This document shows positions 8,063-16,147 of a stretch of DNA of 42,179 nt, piece by piece. Under the pieces are notes generated by a model. The model saw only the letters and a program-made list of their open reading frames with translations. It was not told where the DNA came from and did not search any database. A program made the translations under genes and the position numbers. This DNA comes from Rhodospirillales bacterium. Lineage in GTDB: Bacteria > Pseudomonadota > Alphaproteobacteria > Rhodospirillales > Casp-alpha2. Position 1 is the first letter of the stretch; each line of letters opens with the position of its first letter. The stretch lies in NCBI GenBank assembly GCA_013203595.1, contig JABMNT010000167.1:1-42179 (forward strand), in the 5' to 3' direction.

Positions 8063-9967
8063 ATGGCTAAAAGATTAAAACGGCAATCCGCAGGCAAACA
8101 GGCCGTCGTCGTCGCCCTGGCGAAATGGACGGCGACGGTTGCCGTCTGGGGTTTCATTGCGGTGGTGCTGATGAGCGGCTGGTTTTTCCTGACCCTGCCC
8201 GACATTGATACCGCCCTTGATGCCACCCGCCGCCCGACGATCACCCTGCTCGCCGCCGATGGCAGCGTCCTCGCCGCCGCTGGCGATCTGTACGGGCTCC
8301 CGGTGCAGCTGGCGGATGTCCCCGATGCCCTGCCCAAGGCCATTATCGCCACTGAAGACCGGCGTTTCTACAGTCATTTCGGACTTGATGTGATCGGCCT
8401 GCTGCGCGCCGCCTGGCGCAACGCCTGGGCCGGGCGGATCGTTCAGGGCGGCTCGACGATTACTCAGCAGGTCGCCAAGAACCTGTTTCTGACCGCCGAG
8501 CGAACGCTCAGGCGCAAGGCCCAGGAGGCGATGCTGTCGCTGTGGCTGGAGTATCGCTTTTCCAAGGAACAGATTCTGACCATCTATCTGAACCGGGTCT
8601 ATCTGGGGGCCGGAACCTATGGGGTGGACGCCGCGGCCCGCAAGTATTTCGGTCGTCCGGTCCGTGACATCTCGACCTACCAAAGTGCCCTGCTCGCCGG
8701 ATTACTGAAAGCTCCCAGCCGCTATAATCCCCACGCCAGTGTTGAGCGCAGCCGCGAGCGGACCCGCCAGGTGCTGGCCAATATGGTCGCGGCGGGCTAT
8801 CTGACCGAGGCCCAGGCCGGGGCCGCCGAAAAAAATCCGGGCCGGACCCTGCAGGCGGCAAGTAAGAGAATCGGCCAGCATTTCGCCGACTGGGTGCTGT
8901 CCCAGGTACCCAGCTATATCTCTGCCGCCGATCGCGATCTGACCGTGATCACCACCCTGGATGCCCGCCTGCAGCGTCAGGCGGAACGTCAGGTACGTGA
9001 TGCGGTGGCCGCCAACAAAACAAAATACCGGGTTACGGAAGCCGCCGCCCTGGTGATGCGCCCCGCCGGTGCGGTGGTTGCCATGGTTGGCGGCACCAAC
9101 TACAGCGCCAGTCAGTTCAACCGGACCACCCAGGCCCTGCGTCAGCCGGGCTCGACCTTCAAGCCGTTTATCTTTCTGGCCGGCTTTGAGGCGGGGTTAA
9201 CCCCGAGCTCCCTGGTCAGCGACGGGCCGGTCAATGTGGCTGGCTGGAAACCGCAGAATTACAAACCGACCTTTGACGGCGACATCAGCCTGACCGATGC
9301 CATGGCAAACTCGATCAACACGGTGGCTGTCCGGGTTGCCGAAAAGGCCGGTGTCAAACGGGTTGTTGAAACCCTCAAACGGTTTGGCATCACCGCCGAC
9401 CTGCAGCCTGACCTGGGCCTTGCGCTGGGCGCTTCCGAAGTCACCATGATCGAGCTGACCGCGGCTTATGCCCCTTTTGCCAATGGCGGCTACGGGGTCT
9501 GGCCCTATGCGATCAGCGAAATCCGTGATGGCCAGGGCACTACCCTGTACCGGCGCCAGGGCGGAGGCCCCGGACGGGTGGAAAGTGCCGGCAATATCGC
9601 CGCCATCAATACCATGCTTGGCGCGGTGATTGAGCGCGGCACCGGAAAGAACGCCCGTATCGATCGTCCGGCCGCCGGCAAATCGGGAACCACGCAAAGT
9701 TACCGGGACGCCTGGTTCATCGGCTATACGGCGGATCTGGTGGCCGCTGTCTGGGTCGGCAACGATGATGGCACGGCCATGAAGAATGTCACCGGGGGCG
9801 GTTTGCCGGCCCGCATGTGGCGCGACCTGATGACCGCCGCCCATGGGGATACAGCCCGCAAGCAACTGCCGAGCGGGCTTCAGGGGGTCAGCCAGCGCGC
9901 GGAAAAACCGGTGAAGACGGATGCCGCCTGGCAGGTGATCAAGAATATTTTCGGGGGCGATAACTGA
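8063..9967 (+). CDS. Class A penicillin-binding protein (bifunctional peptidoglycan synthase, PBP1 type)
   Basis: This 634-residue inner-membrane enzyme polymerises and cross-links peptidoglycan in the periplasm. A single membrane anchor lies at about residues 22-44. The GT51 glycosyltransferase follows, with catalytic EDRRFYSHFG (Glu98), GGSTITQQVAKN and the KEQILTIYLN block. The transpeptidase has SxxK (Ser364-Lys367, GSTFKP), SxN (SIN, 417-419) and KSGTT (540-544). All catalytic residues are present. It lacks the extra OB-fold expected in long PBP1A and is closer in length to the shorter PBP1A/2D-like group. The ATG start has GGGG directly adjacent rather than a well-spaced ribosome site. 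A small CCGC-AAAA-GCGG hairpin lies just upstream (8041-8052). Confidence 0.93.
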   Translation: MAKRLKRQSAGKQAVVVALAKWTATVAVWGFIAVVLMSGWFFLTLPDIDTALDATRRPTITLLAADGSVLAAAGDLYGLPVQLADVPDALPKAIIATEDRRFYSHFGLDVIGLLRAAWRNAWAGRIVQGGSTITQQVAKNLFLTAERTLRRKAQEAMLSLWLEYRFSKEQILTIYLNRVYLGAGTYGVDAAARKYFGRPVRDISTYQSALLAGLLKAPSRYNPHASVERSRERTRQVLANMVAAGYLTEAQAGAAEKNPGRTLQAASKRIGQHFADWVLSQVPSYISAADRDLTVITTLDARLQRQAERQVRDAVAANKTKYRVTEAAALVMRPAGAVVAMVGGTNYSASQFNRTTQALRQPGSTFKPFIFLAGFEAGLTPSSLVSDGPVNVAGWKPQNYKPTFDGDISLTDAMANSINTVAVRVAEKAGVKRVVETLKRFGITADLQPDLGLALGASEVTMIELTAAYAPFANGGYGVWPYAISEIRDGQGTTLYRRQGGGPGRVESAGNIAAINTMLGAVIERGTGKNARIDRPAAGKSGTTQSYRDAWFIGYTADLVAAVWVGNDDGTAMKNVTGGGLPARMWRDLMTAAHGDTARKQLPSGLQGVSQRAEKPVKTDAAWQVIKNIFGGDN

Positions 9968-10066
9968 GCTGTTGGTATGGCAGCGACGCCGGGGTCGCCG
10001 CTAAATCTGAAGCGCTTTTTTTCTTCAGTTTCGGGGTCCGGCCGGGATTTTGCTGACCGGCTGCCG

Positions 10067-11518
10067 TCAGCCCTTGCCTTCGCGCATGCGGGCGATGGTA
10101 TTGGTGGTCGACAGACCATCGACCAGCCGGGCGCGGACAACCGCACCCCCCCAGGATTTGACCAGCTCGGCGCCGACAATCTCGTTTTCCTGGTAATCGG
10201 CACCTTTGATCAGGACATCCGGTTTCAGGGTTTCAATCAGCCGCAGCGGCGTCTCATCACCAAACAGGATCACCGCATCGACCATTTTCAAAGACGACAA
10301 TAGCACCGCCCGGTCCATTTCGTTGTTCAAAGGCCGGTCGTCGCCTTTCAGCTTGCGCACGGAGGCATCCGTATTAACGGCGACAATCAGCCGGTCACAG
10401 GCATCACCCGCCTGTTGCAACAGGGAGCGATGGCCGTTGTGCAGGATATCGAAGCAGCCATTGGTGAAGCCGATCCGAAGGCCGCTGGCCCGCCACGCCT
10501 CGGCCTGGCGCAGGGCACTGGCGTCATCGAGTACGGGATGGGCGGCCAGCGAGGTTATCAGTTCCTGGATGGGGACGGTGGCGGTGCCGGCTTTGCCGAC
10601 CACCAGGCCGGCGGCGGCGTTGGCCAGGCGGGCGGCGGCGTGGATGTCACCGCCGGCGGCCAGACAGAGTGCGATGGTGGCAGCCACCGTATCGCCGGCA
10701 CCGGAGACATCAAAAACGGCCCGCGCTTCCGCCGGAAAATGCGCCACCGGCTGGCCGCTCTGGATCAGGGTCATGCCGTCGCCGCTGCGCGTCGCCAGCA
10801 CCCCGTCAACGCCCGAGCGCTCAATCAACAGGTTGGCGGCGGCAATGATTTCCTGATCGCTGCCGGTAGGTCGGCCGGAAGCCTGCTCAAGCTCCTTGCG
10901 GTTGGGGGTAACCAGAGTGGCGCCTGCGTAACAGCTGTAGTCATGGCCCTTGGGGTCGACGATCACAGGCTTGTTCTGGGCTCGCGCCATCTCGATCAGG
11001 CTTGCCAGCACCGCATCGGATAAAACCCCCTTGCCGTAGTCGGACAGCATCAGCGCCCCGCAGTCGGGCAGTTCCTCGGCGGCTATTTCCAGAATGATCC
11101 CTGCGACATCATCGGACACGGTTTGGGTGGTTTCACTGTCAGCCCGCAACATCTGCTGGTTGGCGGCAACGAAGCGGCTTTTCTGGCTCGACGACCGGTC
11201 CGGGTCGACAATCAGATGCACATCCAGTCCGGGCACAGCCATCAACAGGGCTTCGATATCCAGGCCGGCCGGGTCCTCGCCGACGACCGAGATAAAACTC
11301 ACCTCGCCGCCAAGGCTGGAGATATTGCAGGCCACATTGCCGGCCCCGCCCAGCATGGTTTTTTCGTCTTCGATGCGCAGGATCGGGATCGGCGCCTCCG
11401 GCGAAATCCGGTCGACGGTGCCGCTGATGAAACGGTCCAGCATCACGTCTCCGATGCACAGCACGCGGCCGTCGGCCAGTTTTTCAATCAACGGATCAAG
11501 GGGGGAGTTATCGGTCAT
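10067..11518 (-). CDS. hldE: Bifunctional heptose 7-phosphate kinase / heptose 1-phosphate adenylyltransferase HldE
   Basis: HldE phosphorylates D-glycero-beta-D-manno-heptose 7-phosphate at C1 and later adenylylates the 1-phosphate, two steps in making ADP-heptose for the LPS inner core. The N-terminal PfkB-type kinase (about 1-320) has GGAGNVACNISSLGG and the catalytic GAGDTVAA. The C-terminal cytidylyltransferase-like domain (about 345-483) begins with GFTNGCFDILHNGHRSLL. At 483 residues it is the full fused form. Its ATG overlaps the gmhA stop (ATGA), so the pair is translationally coupled. It is the last gene of the bi-domain oxidoreductase-gmhA-hldE operon and ends convergently with the PBP gene. 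The intermediate phosphatase GmhB and epimerase HldD are not in the window. Confidence 0.95.
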   Translation of the reverse strand: MTDNSPLDPLIEKLADGRVLCIGDVMLDRFISGTVDRISPEAPIPILRIEDEKTMLGGAGNVACNISSLGGEVSFISVVGEDPAGLDIEALLMAVPGLDVHLIVDPDRSSSQKSRFVAANQQMLRADSETTQTVSDDVAGIILEIAAEELPDCGALMLSDYGKGVLSDAVLASLIEMARAQNKPVIVDPKGHDYSCYAGATLVTPNRKELEQASGRPTGSDQEIIAAANLLIERSGVDGVLATRSGDGMTLIQSGQPVAHFPAEARAVFDVSGAGDTVAATIALCLAAGGDIHAAARLANAAAGLVVGKAGTATVPIQELITSLAAHPVLDDASALRQAEAWRASGLRIGFTNGCFDILHNGHRSLLQQAGDACDRLIVAVNTDASVRKLKGDDRPLNNEMDRAVLLSSLKMVDAVILFGDETPLRLIETLKPDVLIKGADYQENEIVGAELVKSWGGAVVRARLVDGLSTTNTIARMREGKG

Positions 11519-12093
11519 ACCAGTCCCAGCTTTCGCTCCAGGCCATCACAGAGCAGATGGCCGATCAGAATATGCATTTCCTGGATGCGCGCCGTGGTCG
11601 AAGACGGCACAATCAGATAAGGGTCGGCAAGGCCGTTCATGCGGCCCCCATCGCGGCCCCCGAAGGCCGCCGCCGTCAGCCCCATGTCTTTGGCTTGCTG
11701 CAGACCGCGGATGACGTTTTCCGAATTGCCGGAGGTGGAGATACCGATGGCCACATCGCCGGGCTTGCCGAGCGCCGCGATTTGCCGGGCGAATATGTTC
11801 TCGAACCCGATGTCGTTGCCGCCGGCGGTGATCGCCGAGGTATCCGTGGTCAGGGCGATGGCGGCAATGGGGGCCCGGTCCGCCTTGTAGCGGATGGTCA
11901 GTTCCGTGGCCAGATGCTGACAGTCAGCGGCGCTGCCGCCATTGCCGAAAAACAAGATCTTGCCACCCTGTTTTACACTCGTGATGCAGACATCCACCAG
12001 CGTCTGGTAGGGTTCCAGCAGGGCGCTGCGGGTGGCGCTCAGAACCTGGGCATGTTCATCAAAATTGGCGGCAAATAAATCGTCGAGTTCCAT
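11515..12093 (-). CDS. gmhA: Phosphoheptose isomerase GmhA
   Basis: GmhA converts sedoheptulose 7-phosphate to D-glycero-D-manno-heptose 7-phosphate, the first step of LPS heptose synthesis. At 192 residues it has the single SIS-domain length of the family. Visible motifs are KILFFGNGGSAADCQH, the Thr-rich ALTTDTSAITA, GISTSGNSENVI and the C-terminal TARIQEMHILIGHLLCD with the conserved Glu and His. The ribosome site (AGAAG) is weak. It starts 20 bases after the bi-domain oxidoreductase stop and overlaps hldE by 4 bases, so it is the middle gene of an LPS-sugar operon. Confidence 0.95.
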   Translation of the reverse strand: MELDDLFAANFDEHAQVLSATRSALLEPYQTLVDVCITSVKQGGKILFFGNGGSAADCQHLATELTIRYKADRAPIAAIALTTDTSAITAGGNDIGFENIFARQIAALGKPGDVAIGISTSGNSENVIRGLQQAKDMGLTAAAFGGRDGGRMNGLADPYLIVPSSTTARIQEMHILIGHLLCDGLERKLGLV

Positions 12094-12113
12094 GGGCTTC
12101 TGTTAATCCCGAA

Positions 12114-14261
12114 TCAAAGGGGAATGGCCTGGCCTGAGCGCAGACTTTCCAGCGCGGCAATGGTTGCCGCGCTTGTTTCAACAAGTTCGTTTTCATCAAT
12201 GGCCGGCTCAGAGCTGCCGGCGACGGCAGCCACGAAGGCGGAAAGCGACGCCTGAAAACCCTTGTCGGCGGCCGCCTTTTCCACAACCGACGGTCCGGCC
12301 CCGGAAATCTCCAGACGCCGGAAGTCTTCAATCAGCCCGTTGCGGCCACCGGAAAAAATCTCAAACCGTTCCTTGCCGGCGGCCATGTCGCCCTGGGCCG
12401 TATACAGCAGGCTGGCCAGCGAGCCATCGGCAAAGCTCAGGCTCAGACTGATATCATCGCCCAGGCCCTGGGCACCGCCGGCGGCCTGGGCCTGCACGGA
12501 GGTGATCGCCGCGCCACAGAGGAAGCGGGCGAAGTCGATGAAATGACAGACCTCGCCCAATACACGACCGCCGCCTTCATCCGCCGACTGCACCCAGTGG
12601 TCACCGTCGATGGCACCGGCGTTAATCCGGAAATTCATGAGCTTGGGGCCGGACAGGGAGGCAAAATTTCGCTTCAACTTGATCGCCATGGGAGCGAAGC
12701 GGCGGTTGAAACCAACCTGAAAAAAGCGGTCGGCGGAGCTGTTGCGCGCTTCAATGACCTGGTTAAGGCCTTCAAGGTCGAGAGCCAGGGGTTTTTCAAC
12801 CAGCACCGATTTTCCCGCACTGAGGGCTTTCGCCGTCAGTTCGGCATGGGAATCATGGCGGGTGGCGATCAGCACGGCGTTGATATCGGGATTATCGAGA
12901 ACGTCTTGCACATCGGCACTGGCATTGAGAAAGCCAAATGTTTCACGGCCATGATCGGCGGTCGCGCCGCGCTGCGTGGCCAGGGTATGCAGGGTGACAT
13001 TGGTGAACTTCTTTAACTGCGGCAACAATACCGACTTGGCGAAATTTCCGGCCCCGATGACACCGAGCACGCAGGCGCCCGGCGCCGCCTTGACGGTGGC
13101 GAAGACCGGCTTGCTGTGCCCGGCAGATTCCGGGTAGCCGAGGATCACGCCCAGGTGCGGCTCTGAGCCCGAGGTGATCATCTGATAGGCGCTTTCCGCC
13201 GCTTCGAAGGCCAGGCGATGGGAAATCAGCGGCGCCACGGACAGCCTTGCGCCCAGCCGTGGTGACATCAGACGCACCGCTTCGCTTAAGTTCTCGGTTT
13301 CCGTCCAGCGCACCCAGCCTTCCGGATATTTGACGCCGCGCCCTTCGAAATCAGGATCGTAGCGGCCTGGACCGTAGGAGCGGGAGATGATGATGTTGAG
13401 CTCTTTTTTCATGAACTCCCCATAGGGGAATTCGGTGCCGGTCAGGCCGACCATGACAACCCGGGCGCGGTCGCGGGCGATTTCGGCGGCGGTAATGAAC
13501 GGCTCGTTCGATGCGGTGGCGGCGGCAATCAGCACCGCATCGCAGCCCAGGCCGCGGGTCAGGGCGGCAACCCGTTGCCCGGCGTCGTCGCTGCCCAGAT
13601 CAACGACCGCTTCGGCGCCCAGTTCCGCTGCCAGTTGCAGACGCGCCGGGTCATAGTCGAGGGCGACAACCCGGGCTCCGGACAGGGCCAGAAACTGTGC
13701 CGCCAGCTGGCCAACCAGCCCCATGCCCAGAACCGCGACCACGTCGCCCAGGCGCGGCTCGGCGTTGCGCACGGCATGCAGGGCAATGGCACCCAGGGTG
13801 CCGAAGGCAGCCTCTTCATCGCTGACGTCGGCAGGGACCGGGGCCACAAGGTTGCGTGGCACCACGTTCAGTTCGGCGTGATTGGCAAGCCCGGCACCGG
13901 CCATGGCGACCCGCTGGCCGACCTGGTAAACGCCTTCCAGGCCGTGGCCGACCGCAGCCACGGTGCCGGCGGCGGAATAGCCCAGTGGCAGCGGCTCATC
14001 AAGCCGGGTCATGACCGTCTGGAAAGTTGCCCGGACGCCGTCGCGCCTGGCTTTTTCGATGACTTTCCTGACCAGATCGGGGCGCGCTCTGGCCTTGCCC
14101 GCCAGGCTTTTTTTGGCGAACTCCACAACCATGCGCTCGGTTCCGGCTGAAATCAGCGAGGCGCTGGTTCTGACCAGCAGGTGCCCGGCTTTGACTTTCG
14201 GTTCCGGCACTTCTTTCAGCGCCAGCTTGCCGCTGCGGCGGCTTTGAATGACTTGCTTCAT
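12114..14261 (-). CDS. Bi-domain oxidoreductase: zinc-type alcohol dehydrogenase fused to Gfo/Idh/MocA dehydrogenase
   Basis: This 715-residue protein joins two NAD(P)-dependent modules. The first (about 1-370) is a medium-chain dehydrogenase-like domain with SLISAGTERM, PLPLGYSAAGTV and the Rossmann VLGMGLVGQLAAQF. The classic catalytic-zinc GHE signature is not seen. The second (about 390-715) is a Gfo/Idh/MocA sugar dehydrogenase with GVIGAGNFAKS, VLIATRHDSHAEL and VEKPLALD. The fusion is a known family in O-antigen and exopolysaccharide clusters, presumed to modify a nucleotide sugar; the substrate is unknown. It is the first gene of the operon with gmhA and hldE, which supports a surface-polysaccharide role. 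It is divergent from asnB across an operator-like region. Confidence 0.88.
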   Translation of the reverse strand: MKQVIQSRRSGKLALKEVPEPKVKAGHLLVRTSASLISAGTERMVVEFAKKSLAGKARARPDLVRKVIEKARRDGVRATFQTVMTRLDEPLPLGYSAAGTVAAVGHGLEGVYQVGQRVAMAGAGLANHAELNVVPRNLVAPVPADVSDEEAAFGTLGAIALHAVRNAEPRLGDVVAVLGMGLVGQLAAQFLALSGARVVALDYDPARLQLAAELGAEAVVDLGSDDAGQRVAALTRGLGCDAVLIAAATASNEPFITAAEIARDRARVVMVGLTGTEFPYGEFMKKELNIIISRSYGPGRYDPDFEGRGVKYPEGWVRWTETENLSEAVRLMSPRLGARLSVAPLISHRLAFEAAESAYQMITSGSEPHLGVILGYPESAGHSKPVFATVKAAPGACVLGVIGAGNFAKSVLLPQLKKFTNVTLHTLATQRGATADHGRETFGFLNASADVQDVLDNPDINAVLIATRHDSHAELTAKALSAGKSVLVEKPLALDLEGLNQVIEARNSSADRFFQVGFNRRFAPMAIKLKRNFASLSGPKLMNFRINAGAIDGDHWVQSADEGGGRVLGEVCHFIDFARFLCGAAITSVQAQAAGGAQGLGDDISLSLSFADGSLASLLYTAQGDMAAGKERFEIFSGGRNGLIEDFRRLEISGAGPSVVEKAAADKGFQASLSAFVAAVAGSSEPAIDENELVETSAATIAALESLRSGQAIPL

Positions 14262-14273
14262 GACACCTTTTAG

Positions 14274-14309
14274 CCTGAATTCAGGGGTGATTGCAAAGCC
14301 CTGAATTCA
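14274..14309. promoter_or_regulatory. Paired CCTGAATTCA palindromes between divergent genes (operator candidate)
   Basis: CCTGAATTCAGG (14274-14285) is a perfect 12-bp palindrome. A second copy, CCCTGAATTCA, follows at 14299-14309. Together, TGAATTCAGGG (14276-14286) and CCCTGAATTCA (14299-14309) are perfect 11-bp inverted arms around 12 bases. The copies are about 26 bp apart, so two dimers could bind on nearly the same face of the helix. They lie between the bi-domain oxidoreductase start (14261) and asnB start (14354). The alternative is a hairpin in the leader transcript. Confidence 0.5.
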
Positions 14310-14319
14310 TTAAAAAACT

Positions 14320-14347
14320 TTGACTTGGCGGTGCTCCACGCTATGAA
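14320..14347 (+). promoter_or_regulatory. Candidate asnB promoter (TTGACT-N16-TATGAA)
   Basis: A -35-like TTGACT (14320-14325) and -10-like TATGAA (14342-14347) are separated by 16 bases. The -10 ends only six bases before the asnB ATG at 14354, and no good ribosome site is present. If the promoter is real, the transcript would be leaderless or nearly so. It lies directly beside the paired palindromes, which could repress or activate it. Confidence 0.35.
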
Positions 14348-14353
14348 GCAGAG

Positions 14354-16147
14354 ATGTGCGGAATTGCAGCCCTATTTGCCTATCATTCAGAGGCCCCCGG
14401 CGTTGCCCATGGCGAGCTGCAGGCGATCAATGATCACATGGTGCGGCGCGGTCCTGACGGCGAGGGGTTCTGGTATGGGCCCGATGACCGCGTCGGCCTG
14501 GCGCACCGCCGTCTGGCGATTATCGACCTGTCGGCCACCGGCCACCAGCCGATGTCGCTGGCAACCCAGAACCAACGCTATCACATCACCTATAATGGCG
14601 AGATTTACAATTTCCACGCCCTGCGTGACGGAATGGAACAGCAGGGTTACCGCTTCGTTACCCAGTCCGACACGGAGGTTCTGCTCCGTCTGTACGAGCG
14701 CGACGGTGCGGATATGGTCAACCGCCTGCGCGGCATGTTTGCGCTGGTGATCTGGGACGCCCAGGACCAGGCGCTGTTCCTGGCCCGCGATCCGTTCGGC
14801 ATCAAGCCGCTGTATTACGCGGATGACGGGCGGACCCTGCGCGCGGCCTCGCAGGTCAAGGCCCTGCTCGCGGGCGGGGCTGTTGAGCGCAGTCCCGAGC
14901 CGGCCGGCCATGTCGGCTATTTTCTGACCGGCAGCGTGCCCGAACCCTATACCCTGTATAAGGCGATCAAGGCCCTGCCGGCGGGCCACTGGATGCGGAT
15001 TGGCGCCAATGGCGACCGTAAGATCACCCGCTATTTCGACCCCAAACCGGCGCTGGCGGCACCGATGGGCGACGCTCCCCCGGCTGATCTACGCCAGGTC
15101 CTGCTCGACAGCATGCAGGCCCATTTTATTGCCGATGTGCCGGTTGGCCTGTTTCTGTCAGCCGGTCTCGATTCCACATCGCTGGCCGGGCTGGCGGCGG
15201 AATGCCAGGGCCGCGGGGTGCAGTCGATCACGCTGGGGTTTGATGCCTTTAAGGGGCTGGCCATGGATGAAGTGCCGCTGGCCGAGGAGGTCGCCCGGCT
15301 TTACCAGACCGACCATGCGACCCGGCGCATCGGCCAGAACGACTTCGATGCGGCCTTCGATGATATCCTCGACGTCATGGACCAGCCGTCCATCGACGGG
15401 GTGAACACCTATTTCGTCGCCCGCGCGGCCAAACAGCAGGGCCTGAAAGTCGCCCTCAGCGGGCTTGGTGGCGACGAGCTGTTCGGTGGCTATGATACGT
15501 TTGCCCAGGTCCCGGCGCTGGTCGGCAAATTGAGCCCGATCCCTGCCATTGACAGTCTTGGCCGGGCCTTTCGCCTGCTGAGCGCGCCCTGGCTGTCGGC
15601 CTTCACCTCGCCGAAGGCGGCCGGTCTGTTTGAATATGGCAGTCACTGGGGCGGTGCCTATCTGTTGCGGCGCGGGCTTTACATGCCGTGGGAGCTGGAC
15701 CGGGTTCTCGATGGTGATATGGCCCGGGCCGGCATGGCCGAGCTGCAACCGGTCCGCCGCCTTGATCAGCTGGTTGACGGCGTCGACGAGCCCCGGCGCA
15801 AGGTCGGCCTGCTGGAGACCACCCAGTATATGGCCAATCAGCTGCTGCGTGATGCCGACTGGGCCGGCATGGCCCATTCCCTGGAAATCCGGGTCCCCCT
15901 GGTCGACCGCCTGGTGTTCGAGCAACTGGCGCCGGGTGTGCACCGGGCCGGAGGCCCCAGCAAACAGAAAATGGCGGCAACCCCCAAAACAGCACTGCCC
16001 GCCAGCATCATCAACCGCCCGAAAACCGGCTTCGCCATCCCCGTCGACCGCTGGCTGGAAGAACGCAGCGGCACCCGTGAGCGGGGCTTTCGGGGCTGGG
16101 CGCAGACCGTCTATCAGGCGGCGAACGGCGGCACCGCCGCTTCCTGA
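14354..16147 (+). CDS. asnB: Glutamine-hydrolysing asparagine synthase (AsnB family)
   Basis: This 597-residue protein has two domains. The N-terminal Ntn glutaminase begins Met-Cys, so Cys2 is the nucleophile; it has RRGPDGEGFW, AIIDLSATGHQPM, NGEIYN and SDTEVLL. The C-terminal synthetase has the ATP P-loop as SAGLDSTSLAG (the usual SGGLDS has one Gly replaced by Ala) and ALSGLGGDELFGGYD. Cys2 fixes the start at 14354 despite a weak ribosome site. Next to LPS/polysaccharide genes, AsnB homologues often amidate sugars or surface polymers rather than make free asparagine, so the true acceptor is uncertain. Its stop abuts the convergent aminotransferase stop with no spacer. Confidence 0.88.
   Translation: MCGIAALFAYHSEAPGVAHGELQAINDHMVRRGPDGEGFWYGPDDRVGLAHRRLAIIDLSATGHQPMSLATQNQRYHITYNGEIYNFHALRDGMEQQGYRFVTQSDTEVLLRLYERDGADMVNRLRGMFALVIWDAQDQALFLARDPFGIKPLYYADDGRTLRAASQVKALLAGGAVERSPEPAGHVGYFLTGSVPEPYTLYKAIKALPAGHWMRIGANGDRKITRYFDPKPALAAPMGDAPPADLRQVLLDSMQAHFIADVPVGLFLSAGLDSTSLAGLAAECQGRGVQSITLGFDAFKGLAMDEVPLAEEVARLYQTDHATRRIGQNDFDAAFDDILDVMDQPSIDGVNTYFVARAAKQQGLKVALSGLGGDELFGGYDTFAQVPALVGKLSPIPAIDSLGRAFRLLSAPWLSAFTSPKAAGLFEYGSHWGGAYLLRRGLYMPWELDRVLDGDMARAGMAELQPVRRLDQLVDGVDEPRRKVGLLETTQYMANQLLRDADWAGMAHSLEIRVPLVDRLVFEQLAPGVHRAGGPSKQKMAATPKTALPASIINRPKTGFAIPVDRWLEERSGTRERGFRGWAQTVYQAANGGTAAS

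Noticed and set aside
9988-10050. Possible terminator between the PBP and hldE stops (CTGAAG...CTTCAG with a T-run)
   Set aside because: The T-run lies in the loop rather than after a GC stem, so it does not form a normal intrinsic terminator.
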